Below the pieces are notes generated by a model. That model saw only the letters and a program-made list of their open reading frames with translations, was not told where the DNA came from and ran no database searches. The position numbers were made by a program, and so were the translations under genes. Of a DNA stretch of 64,000 bases, positions 57,733-64,000 are shown piece after piece (the first letter of the stretch is position 1; every line of letters starts with the position of its first letter). The stretch is from DASQHW01 sp038238245 (lineage in GTDB: Bacteria; Actinomycetota; Acidimicrobiia; IMCC26256; PALSA-610), in assembly GCA_038238245.1 (NCBI GenBank), contig JBBRXX010000022.1, positions 15,157-79,156 of the forward strand, given 5' to 3'.

Positions 57733-57739
57733 TACGGTA
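57733..57739. promoter_or_regulatory. Overlapping divergent -10 elements (TACGGT / TACCGT)
   Basis: TACGGT on the plus strand (57733-57738, 8 bp before the hydratase GTG) and TACCGT on the minus strand (57739-57734, 10 bp before the zinc-ribbon ATG) share the palindrome ACGGTACCG, so the two promoters can hardly be occupied at the same time. Confidence 0.45.
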
Positions 57740-57746
57740 CCGACTC

Positions 57747-58532
57747 GTGAACGGGCTTCTGGTCGAGCGGGCAGACGGGATCGTGACGCTCACGATCAAC
57801 CGGCCGGAACGGAAGAACGCGATCACAGGAGAAATGTGGCTCGGGCTGGTCGAGATCTTCGACGACATCGCGAGCCGCCGCGACGAACGTGTGCTCGTGA
57901 TCACCGGCGCCGGGGACGCGTTCTGTTCGGGCGCGGACCTCTCGACCGCCGCGGGTGGCGAGGCGCCGAGCGGTGCCGGCAGCTCGATGGCGTCGATGCG
58001 CACGGTGGGGCGGGCAGCGCTCCGGCTGCACGAGCTGCCGATTCCCACGGTCGCGGCGGTGAACGGCGTCGCCGCCGGCGCGGGCTGCAACCTCGCGCTC
58101 GGGTGCGACCTCATCATCGCGTCGGATCGCGCGCGCTTCACCGAGATCTTCGCCAAGCGTGGCCTGGCGCTCGACTTCGGCGGCTCCTGGCTGTTGCCCC
58201 GCCTGGTCGGCCTGCACCGCGCGAAGGAGCTCGCGTTCCTCGCGGACATCATCGACGCCGCGGAGGCCGAGCGCATCGGCCTCGTCAACCACGTCGTGCC
58301 GCACGACCGGCTCGGCGCGGAGGTCGCGACACTCGCGGGCCGCCTGACCGACCTGCCGCCGTTGCAGCTCGCGGTGATCAAACGCCAGCTGAACGACGGT
58401 CTGAACCGCTCGATGGCGGAAGCGATCGAATTCGAAGACGTTGCCCAAGCGCTGATGTTCTCGTCGCGCGACACGGCCGAGGCCGTCCTCGCCTTCATCG
58501 AGAAGCGCGAGCCGCGCTTCACCGGCGAATAG
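57747..58532 (+). CDS. Enoyl-CoA hydratase/isomerase family protein
   Basis: 261 residues; GTG start. Crotonase fold: VTLTINRPERKNAITGEMW, LVITGAGDAFCSGADLS (oxyanion-hole Ala-Gly-like AFCSGADL), AVNGVAAGAGCNLALGCDLI and ARFTEIFAKRGLALDFGGSW. The Glu in the FTEIFAKRG region matches one of the two hydratase acids; the second is replaced by Asp in LALDFGGSW, as in several isomerase or hydratase subgroups. It likely acts on a 2-enoyl-CoA in fatty-acid or aromatic breakdown. Confidence 0.85.
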   Translation: MNGLLVERADGIVTLTINRPERKNAITGEMWLGLVEIFDDIASRRDERVLVITGAGDAFCSGADLSTAAGGEAPSGAGSSMASMRTVGRAALRLHELPIPTVAAVNGVAAGAGCNLALGCDLIIASDRARFTEIFAKRGLALDFGGSWLLPRLVGLHRAKELAFLADIIDAAEAERIGLVNHVVPHDRLGAEVATLAGRLTDLPPLQLAVIKRQLNDGLNRSMAEAIEFEDVAQALMFSSRDTAEAVLAFIEKREPRFTGE

Positions 58533-58535
58533 CGC

Positions 58536-58739
58536 TCAACGGGTCTGTTCGACGTGCCCGGCCGCGACCATGTGCCGACGGGGTCCGCGCACTCGCCGGA
58601 CCCACGCCCCATGGCACTCCCATTCCGCGTCGCACCTGGGACAGATCACGAGTAGCGAGCCACCCGAGCAGATCTCCGCAACCAGCTGGGCGCTGTCGTG
58701 GGGGCAATGCGTGAGCTCCACGAGGTCTCGCTCGGCCAC
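58536..58739 (-). CDS. Small zinc-ribbon protein, uncharacterised
   Basis: 67 residues from the GTG at 58739; this start is uncertain. THCPHDSAQLVAEICSGGSL and VICPRCDAEWECHGAWVRR give Cys residues in CPHD, ICSG, CPRC and ECHG that could form a zinc ribbon. It follows dprA on the same strand after 64 bp and ends convergently with the hydratase gene. No family was recognised. Confidence 0.4.
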   Translation of the reverse strand: MAERDLVELTHCPHDSAQLVAEICSGGSLLVICPRCDAEWECHGAWVRRVRGPRRHMVAAGHVEQTR

Positions 58740-58803
58740 GGGTACCGGGATCCGAGGCTTTTGCTCCAGTTCCTGCCAGGAGCTCCCGGACGCCGCTGCG
58801 GCG

Positions 58804-59691
58804 CTATTGAGGCCACCACATACCGCGGCGCCGATGGAGACGGCCCGCGCGTTCGAGCTCCCGCAGCGCCGTGCCCAGACGCTCGGCGGGGAGCGGGCAA
58901 CGACGCTCGATCTCGTCGATCGTCGCTCCGTCACCGCCCAGCGCGCGCAGCACCGCCCGCTGGTCGCGGTCCGCCGGAGGCTTGGGCGCGGGTGCCCACC
59001 CGCCGGCGATCGTGCCGCCCCGCCCGATCGCGAACAGCACGTCGGCGGGATCGAGGAGCGGTTTGGCACCATCGAGGATGAGCGCATTGCACCCGGCCGC
59101 GGCCGGATTCCGGCGCGAGCCCGGAAGCGCATAGACGTCTCGCGAGTACTCGAGTCCGTACCTCGCAGTGATGCTCGCGCCTCCGGTACGACCCGCTTCG
59201 ACCACGACCACGGCATCGGCGAGCGCCGCGATGATGCGATTGCGGATCGGGAAGCGCCACGGCAACGGCTGGGTGCCGTACTCGTTCTCGCCGACGATCA
59301 GGCCTTGGGCCCGCACACGCGCGTAGAGACGCTCGTGCCGGCGCGGATACACGATGTCGAGCCCGGTCGCGACGACACCGACCGTGCATCCACCCGCGTC
59401 GAGCGCGCCCTCGTGCGCGGCGGCATCGATGCCGATCGCCAGGCCGCTCACCACCGTGATACCGGCCCGGCCGCAGAACGCGGCGATCTCGCGCGCGTCG
59501 GCGATCCCCATCGGCGTCGCGGCGCGGGTGCCGACGATTGCGACGCGCGGCGCATCGAACGCGTCGAGGCGGTCGCCTTCGCCCAACAGCACACGGGGCA
59601 TCCCGGCGTCGAGCGTCGCGTCGAGCAGGTCGGCGTCGCGCACCGGGAAATCGTCGCTCGACCGTTCCCACCGATGGGTTCGGCGGCTCAC
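58804..59691 (-). CDS. dprA: DNA-processing protein DprA
   Basis: 295 residues from the GTG at 59691, overlapping the comM stop (GTGA). The Rossmann-like core has RVAIVGTRAATPMGIADARE, AGITVVSGLAIGIDAAAHEG, VGVVATGLDIVYPRRHERLY, and RFPIRNRIIAALADAVVVVE. The C-terminal winged-helix domain is ATIDEIERRCPLPAERLGTA. It loads RecA on incoming single-stranded DNA. The N-terminal SAM-like extension is short. Confidence 0.92.
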   Translation of the reverse strand: MSRRTHRWERSSDDFPVRDADLLDATLDAGMPRVLLGEGDRLDAFDAPRVAIVGTRAATPMGIADAREIAAFCGRAGITVVSGLAIGIDAAAHEGALDAGGCTVGVVATGLDIVYPRRHERLYARVRAQGLIVGENEYGTQPLPWRFPIRNRIIAALADAVVVVEAGRTGGASITARYGLEYSRDVYALPGSRRNPAAAGCNALILDGAKPLLDPADVLFAIGRGGTIAGGWAPAPKPPADRDQRAVLRALGGDGATIDEIERRCPLPAERLGTALRELERAGRLHRRRGMWWPQ

Positions 59692-61187
59692 CACAGGTCC
59701 TCTCGGAGGTACACCGCGCGATCGACGTCGGGCACCGTGATCTCGGCCCGGTCGTGCAGGTCGGCGACGGTGCGTGCGACTCGCCGGATGCGTGCCGCGC
59801 CCCGGCCGGTCAGCATGCGCGTCTCGCACCAGCCGTGCCAGGCCGCCCGGGCCTGGGGCGAAAGCCCGGCGTAGCACTCGAGCGCGCCGGCGGGAACGTG
59901 GGCGTTGCGACGCCACGGCGTGCCGTGCAGCCGCGCCCGCTGTCGCTCCACGGCGGCGGCGACCCGGGCGGCGGCATCGGCCGAGGACTCGCCCCGGCTG
60001 GTGCCGGCCGCCCGGATCTCGAGCCGGATGTCGAAGCGATCGAGCAGCGGCGCCGACAATCTCCGTGCGTACCGGGCCCGTTGCATGTCGTTGCAGCGGC
60101 ACTGCTCCGACGTCCGTCCGCACGGGCACGGGTTGGCGCACGCCACGAGCAGGAAGGACGCAGGAAAGGTCGTCGTTCCGGACGCGCGACTGACGCGTAC
60201 GACGCGCTCCTCGAGCGGCTGACGCAGTGACTCGAGCACCGAGACCGGGAACTCCGGCAACTCGTCGAGGAACAGGGATCCTCGGTGCGCGAGCGTGATT
60301 TCGCCGGGTCGGGCGCGGGGGCTGCCGCCGCCGATGAGCGAGACGGCAGATGCGCTGTGGTGCGGGGCGCGGAAGGGTGGGTCGGTGCGCAGCGCGGAGC
60401 CTCGTCCGCTGCCCGCGGCCGAGTGCACCTTGGCGACCTCGAGCGCTTCGTCGGGGAGCAGCGGTGCCATGATCGTCGGGAGGCGGCGGGCGAGCATCGT
60501 CTTGCCGACGCCGGGTGGGCCGACGAACAGCGCGTGGTGGGCGCCCGCGGCCGCGACCGACAGTGCGTGGCGCGCGGGCTCGAGGCCGCGCACGTCGATG
60601 AGGTCGAGGGGTTCGTCGGTGTCGGCGGGGTCGGACGGCAACGGCGGCGGCGGGTCGGGTGGATCGGGCCAGGGCGTTTCGCCTTTCAGGCAGGCATGGA
60701 GCTCGCCGAGGCTGCGGGCGACGCGCACGTCGGCGCCGGGGACGAGCGCGGCTTCGTGGGCGTTGGCCGCGGGCACGATCACGTGGGCCACGCTGGTCTG
60801 GGCCAGGGTGTGGACGATGCCGAGCGCGCCGACGACCGGCCGGACCCGGCCGTCGAGGCCCAGCTCGCCCAGCACCGCGACGTCGTCCAGGGCGCCGGCC
60901 GGGAGCTCGTCGGCGGCGGCGAGCAGCCCGAGCGCGATCGCGAGCTCGAGGCCGGCACCGGATTTTCGGACGGCGGCCGGCGCCAGGTTCACGGTGACAC
61001 GGGTCTGCGGGTAGGCGAGGCCCGAGGACAGCAGCGCGGCGCGGACCCGTTCCCGGCTCTCCCGGCCGGCGGCGTCGGGCAGGCCCACGACGGTGTAGCC
61101 GGGCAGGCCTCGGGTGACGCACACCTCCACCCGTACGAGCCGGCCGTCGACTCCCTCCAAGACCGCGCTGCGAACCGACGCCAGCAT
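59688..61187 (-). CDS. comM: YifB/ComM family AAA+ ATPase (Mg-chelatase-like)
   Basis: 499 residues from the ATG at 61187 with GAGGAGG 6 bp upstream. The N-terminal Lon-like domain has VEVCVTRGLPGYTVVGLPDA and VNLAPAAVRKSGAGLELAIA. The AAA+ part has FVGPPGVGKTMLARRLPTIM (Walker A), GEITLAHRGSLFLDELPEF (Walker B) and the zinc-site ACANPCPCGRTSEQCRCND. ComM is a branch-migration helicase used in natural transformation. It forms a two-gene unit with dprA. Confidence 0.92.
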   Translation of the reverse strand: MLASVRSAVLEGVDGRLVRVEVCVTRGLPGYTVVGLPDAAGRESRERVRAALLSSGLAYPQTRVTVNLAPAAVRKSGAGLELAIALGLLAAADELPAGALDDVAVLGELGLDGRVRPVVGALGIVHTLAQTSVAHVIVPAANAHEAALVPGADVRVARSLGELHACLKGETPWPDPPDPPPPLPSDPADTDEPLDLIDVRGLEPARHALSVAAAGAHHALFVGPPGVGKTMLARRLPTIMAPLLPDEALEVAKVHSAAGSGRGSALRTDPPFRAPHHSASAVSLIGGGSPRARPGEITLAHRGSLFLDELPEFPVSVLESLRQPLEERVVRVSRASGTTTFPASFLLVACANPCPCGRTSEQCRCNDMQRARYARRLSAPLLDRFDIRLEIRAAGTSRGESSADAAARVAAAVERQRARLHGTPWRRNAHVPAGALECYAGLSPQARAAWHGWCETRMLTGRGAARIRRVARTVADLHDRAEITVPDVDRAVYLREDLW

Positions 61188-61318
61188 CGTCAACCTCCTC
61201 GAACACGCATGTACAGGGCTCGAGCAGGTCGTTCACCGCGACCGCGACGGCGAGCGAGACCATACGCGGCAGGTGAGACAGCTTCTTCCCGATGGTTCGC
61301 GGTTCGCTGCCGGGGCAG

Positions 61319-61324
61319 TAGCGT
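61319..61324 (+). promoter_or_regulatory. -10 hexamer TAGCGT for xerC
   Basis: TAGCGT ends 8 bp before the GTG at 61333, a leaderless-type promoter and the basis for choosing that start. Confidence 0.45.
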
Positions 61325-61332
61325 GGGCGGCC

Positions 61333-62214
61333 GTGCCGCATGACCCCGGCGGTTTCGAGACCTCCCTCACCGCCCTCAGTGAACACACCCGGCGCGCGTA
61401 CGCCCACGACGTGCGGGAGTTCGTCGCGTGGTGCGAGCGGGGCGGATGCCCGGACCCGGCGGCGCTCGACCAGCGGACGGTGCGCCGGTACCTCGCCTAT
61501 CTCCAGACCCGCGGCTTCGCCCGGCCGACCGTCGCGCGCAAGACCGCGGCCGTGCGGTCCTACGCCCGATATCTCCGACGGCGCGGTGTCCTGCACCGGG
61601 ACGTCGCCGGCGCGATCCAGACCCCGAAGGAGCCGCGCCGGCTCCCGCGCATGCCCAAGCAGGCCGAGACGATCGTCCTGCTCGATGGCGTCGAGAACGC
61701 GGACGTCCCGGATCCACGCGCGCTCCGTGACCGGGCGATCCTCGAGCTGCTGTACGGCGCGGGCCTGCGCGTCAGCGAGTGTTGCGGCCTCGAGGCGGGC
61801 GACGTCGACGATCGCCGCGCGACTGTCACCGTGCTCGGCAAGGGCGCGAAGGTCCGGCGGCTCCCGCTGGGCGAACCGGCGCTCCGGGCCGTCCGGCGAT
61901 ACGTGCGAGAAGGTCGTTCCGGCCTCGCACACGACCCGTCCGTGGACGCGCTCTTCGTGAATTCCCGCGGGCGGCCCATGACGCCACGCGACGTCCGGCG
62001 GGTGCTCGCGCGGCATCCGTTGCCCGACGGACGGGTGCTGCATCCTCACGCTCTGCGGCACGCCTATGCCACGCACCTGCTCGAAGGAGGCGCAGATCTC
62101 AGAGCGGTTCAGGAGCTGCTCGGACACGCCGATGTGGGAACCACGCAGATTTACACTCACGTCACCCGTGAGCGGCTGAGATCTGTGTATTCACGGACGC
62201 ATCCAAGGGCCTAG
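61333..62214 (+). CDS. xerC: Tyrosine recombinase XerC/XerD
   Basis: 293 residues from the GTG at 61333. The N-terminal SAM-like domain (SEHTRRAYAHDVREFVAWCE) is followed by the catalytic domain: YGAGLRVSECCGLEAGDV (Arg I), GKGAKVRRLPLGE (Lys), HPHALRHAYATHLLEGGADL (H-x-x-R), and LGHADVGTTQIYTHVT (His and nucleophile Tyr). It resolves chromosome dimers at dif. The neighbours dprA-xerC-whiG-rpsB match the chromosomal xerC position in actinobacteria, so this is not a mobile integrase. Confidence 0.9.
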   Translation: MPHDPGGFETSLTALSEHTRRAYAHDVREFVAWCERGGCPDPAALDQRTVRRYLAYLQTRGFARPTVARKTAAVRSYARYLRRRGVLHRDVAGAIQTPKEPRRLPRMPKQAETIVLLDGVENADVPDPRALRDRAILELLYGAGLRVSECCGLEAGDVDDRRATVTVLGKGAKVRRLPLGEPALRAVRRYVREGRSGLAHDPSVDALFVNSRGRPMTPRDVRRVLARHPLPDGRVLHPHALRHAYATHLLEGGADLRAVQELLGHADVGTTQIYTHVTRERLRSVYSRTHPRA

Positions 62215-62230
62215 GGACGGGGCAGCAGAC

Positions 62231-63019
62231 GTGGACGAGTCCGCCGCGGATATCGCGGAGCTCTGGGGGGATTACAAGGAGGGCGGCACGCTCGACGCGC
62301 GCGAGCGCCTGATCCTCCATTACTCCCCGCTCGTGAAGTTCGTCGCCGGACGCGTCGCCGCCGGGCTGCCGCAGAACATCGAACAGTCCGACCTCGTGAG
62401 CTACGGGATCTTCGGGCTCATCGACGCCATCGACAAGTTCGATCCCGGCCGCGGCTACAAGTTCGAGACGTACGCGATCTCTCGCATCAAGGGCGCGATC
62501 ATCGACGAGCTGCGCTCCATCGACTGGGTACCCCGGTCGGTACGCGCCAAGGCCCGCGCCATCGAGCGGGCGTACTCCAAGCTCGAGAACGAGCTGCGCC
62601 GCAGCCCCGATGACAAAGAGGTCGCGGCCGAGCTCGGCGTCACCGAGGACGAGCTCGCGACGACCCTCGGGCAGATCAGCTTCGTCGGCGTGGTGGCGCT
62701 CGACGAGCTCCTCTCGGCCGGCTCGGAACGGGGCAGCGGCGCGACCGTTGGCGACACGATCGCCGGTGGTGGCCACGACCCGGTCGAAGCATTCGAGTCC
62801 GAAGAGATGCGCCAGGTCCTTGCCGATGCGATCAACCGGATGCCCGATCGCGAGCGGCTCGTCCTGACGCTCTACTACTACGAGGGCCTCACACTCGCGG
62901 AGATCGGCAACGTGCTCGGCGTCACCGAGAGCCGCGTGTGCCAGATTCACACCAAGGCGATCTTCCAGCTCCGCTCACGTTTGTCGGAGCCCCTCCCCGA
63001 ACGGGGCATCGTCACCTAA
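62231..63019 (+). CDS. whiG: FliA/WhiG family RNA polymerase sigma factor
   Basis: 262 residues; GTG start 17 bp after xerC. Region 2: RERLILHYSPLVKFVAGRVA, YGIFGLIDAIDKFDPGRGYK and FETYAISRIKGAIIDELRSI; region 3: SKLENELRRSPDDKEVAAEL; region 4: RLVLTLYYYEGLTLAEIGNV then LGVTESRVCQIHTKAI. It matches WhiG/FliA sigma-28-type factors. No motility genes are in the window, so the WhiG-like designation reflects family and position; the regulon is unknown. Confidence 0.88.
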   Translation: MDESAADIAELWGDYKEGGTLDARERLILHYSPLVKFVAGRVAAGLPQNIEQSDLVSYGIFGLIDAIDKFDPGRGYKFETYAISRIKGAIIDELRSIDWVPRSVRAKARAIERAYSKLENELRRSPDDKEVAAELGVTEDELATTLGQISFVGVVALDELLSAGSERGSGATVGDTIAGGGHDPVEAFESEEMRQVLADAINRMPDRERLVLTLYYYEGLTLAEIGNVLGVTESRVCQIHTKAIFQLRSRLSEPLPERGIVT

Positions 63020-63027
63020 CCACTCAC

Positions 63028-63073
63028 CGTTTGGTGCTCCAGTGGTCGTAAACGATCACCGGGCGACCAAACG
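63028..63073 (+). terminator. Nested hairpin after whiG
   Basis: CGTTTGGT (63028-63035) pairs with ACCAAACG (63066-63073); inside, GTGGTCG (63042-63048) pairs with CGATCAC (63053-63059, one G-T pair) around TAAA. It starts 9 bp after the whiG stop and has no T-run. It may be a terminator or an mRNA-stabilising structure. Confidence 0.5.
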
Positions 63074-63096
63074 AGTGCGCTGGCGCACGCACGCGA

Positions 63097-63102
63097 TATC
63101 GT
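63097..63102 (+). promoter_or_regulatory. -10 hexamer TATCGT for the M23 gene
   Basis: TATCGT would start a leader of about 50 nt with GGGGAGG before the GTG at 63159. Confidence 0.35.
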
Positions 63103-63158
63103 GCGGCGACTTCCCCTGACCTTCCCCGTGTCATTCCGCGCCTCCGGGGAGGTCTTTC

Positions 63159-63656
63159 GTGCGACGTCTCTTGCTCACTCTCGTCATTGTGTCGTTGTGC
63201 GGCGCGCCCGCGTCCGCTGCCGCTGCCGCGGGCGTGTGGGTGCGACCGGTCCAAGGGCCCGTGGTCAAGCCGTTCGTCGCACCGAAGACGCGCTTCGGGC
63301 CCGGACATCTCGGCGTGCACCTGCGCGCCGCGCCCGGCACGCCGGTACGCGCCGCCGGCAACGGCACGGTGGTGTTCGCGGGCAAGGTCGCGTACTCGCG
63401 ACACATCGTGGTCCGTTACCGGAACGGCTGGCGCACGACGTACTCGTTCGTCGCGTCGATACGCGTGCGCACCGGCCGGCGCGTGCGGGCCGGCGAGGTG
63501 ATCGGCACGACCGGCGGACGCGGTCCCGACCACGACGGCACCGTGCTCCATCTCGGGCTGCGGATCGGCGAGACCTATGTCGATCCCATGCAGTTGTTCG
63601 ACGCGGGCGACCTGGCCGCCCGTGTGCACCTCGCGCCGATCGACACTGCCGAATGA
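63159..63656 (+). CDS. M23-type peptidase-fold protein, secreted, metal motif altered
   Basis: 165 residues; GTG with GGGGAGG upstream. A Sec signal peptide (to about ASAAAAA, residue 24) precedes a LytM/M23 domain: GPVVKPFVAP, FGPGHLGVHLRAAPGTPVRA, AGNGTVVFAGKVAYSRHIVV and the end segment TVLHLGLRIGETYVDPMQLF. The usual first zinc motif HxxxD reads H-L-G-V-H here, and only one His is seen in the final HxH position. It may be a non-catalytic regulator of a cell-wall amidase, or a variant peptidase. This gene commonly sits between whiG and rpsB in actinobacteria. Confidence 0.75.
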   Translation: MRRLLLTLVIVSLCGAPASAAAAAGVWVRPVQGPVVKPFVAPKTRFGPGHLGVHLRAAPGTPVRAAGNGTVVFAGKVAYSRHIVVRYRNGWRTTYSFVASIRVRTGRRVRAGEVIGTTGGRGPDHDGTVLHLGLRIGETYVDPMQLFDAGDLAARVHLAPIDTAE

Positions 63657-63832
63657 CGCAATTCGCCCAGTCCTGGCATCGGGGTCGACCGCTACAATGG
63701 TCGCGATTCCCGGGACGATCCCGGGTCTCACATCCCCACACACCTGCTGCTCGCGGATCCCAAGGTGGTACCGACGGTAGTCCGATCGGTGCTCGCGCGA
63801 GCGGTCGACCCGAAACCGAGGGAGGCGCGGCC
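63657..63832 (+). promoter_or_regulatory. rpsB promoter and leader with hairpins
   Basis: TACAAT (63693-63698) is a strong -10, giving a leader of about 130 nt. The leader holds the hairpin CCCGGGA-CGA-TCCCGGG (63709-63725) and the 12 nt palindrome GCTCGCGCGAGC (63791-63802), then GGGAGG before the GTG. A long structured leader suits autogenous control of rpsB-tsf by S2, as known in other bacteria; here that is inference. Confidence 0.5.

Positions 63833-64000
<168 letters not shown>

Noticed and set aside
59692..62160. N-terminal extension of the dprA frame by more than 800 codons
   Set aside because: The extension crosses comM and xerC in other frames and has low-complexity Arg/Pro composition. 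The GTG at 59691 overlapping the comM stop is the sensible start.
61333..62214. Mobile-element integrase
   Set aside because: Gene order with dprA, whiG and rpsB and the full XerC/D motif set indicate the housekeeping recombinase. No attachment sites or phage genes were seen.

Overview
The window is about 64 kb of high-GC, gene-dense DNA from an actinobacterium. Pointers to that phylum are F420-dependent luciferase-like oxidoreductases, an MhuD-type haem-degrading monooxygenase, a DUF2469 protein, GTP-dependent PEP carboxykinase, a class F sortase, and a WhiG-type sigma factor just before rpsB. Housekeeping gene order combined with diverged accessory genes would fit the class Acidimicrobiia; that placement is an inference. 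GTG and TTG starts are common. Many genes appear to be leaderless: a TANNNT -10 hexamer lies 6-8 bp upstream of the start codon.

Layout. 1-8.8 kb: accessory genes, comprising an FAD oxidoreductase tail, an epoxide-hydrolase-like enzyme, a nuclease, an acyl-CoA-dehydrogenase-like flavoprotein, a PadR regulator with an ABC exporter, a class III nucleotide cyclase, a HAD hydrolase and some gene debris. 9-16 kb: a beta-lactamase-fold hydrolase with Cys at the nucleophile position, coupled to a tandem SCP2-like protein; two small secreted proteins; a TesB thioesterase; a D-aminoacylase-type amidohydrolase coupled to a TauD-type dioxygenase. 16-19 kb: a UvrD-type helicase with a stand-alone sigma-region-4-like protein, opposite a YgjP-type metalloprotease that has a LexA-box-like palindrome in its promoter. 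19-27 kb: a PH-domain protein, a metal-receptor-fold protein, a HIT protein, two galactokinase paralogues, and an operon LLM-LLM-galT-galK. 27-32 kb: PAC2, the MhuD-like protein, an acyl-CoA synthetase, a frameshifted MarR gene, palindromic repeats and ddl. 32-37.5 kb: pckG and a surface operon (Wzz-like protein, DUF4397 protein, class F sortase).

37.5-64 kb is conserved core: rpmB | fakA-recG-rsmD-coaD-coiled-coil | yceD-rpmF-plsX-acp-rnc-mutM-acyP-smc-mscS-ftsY | ffh | rpsP-khpA-rimM-trmD-rplS | DUF2469-yraN | enoyl-CoA hydratase | dprA and comM opposite xerC-whiG | M23 protein | rpsB (cut by the window end). These genes cover translation, the SRP pathway, chromosome segregation and repair, phospholipid and CoA synthesis, and competence-type DNA processing.

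The observations most worth following are the LexA-like box and possible DNA-damage module around 16-19 kb, the F420/galactose operon with a galactokinase altered in its sugar-binding motif, the carrier protein lacking its phosphopantetheine serine, the Cys-nucleophile hydrolase, the long nested hairpin between ftsY and ffh, and the leaderless promoter architecture. No tRNA, rRNA, CRISPR array, prophage or intact insertion sequence was seen.
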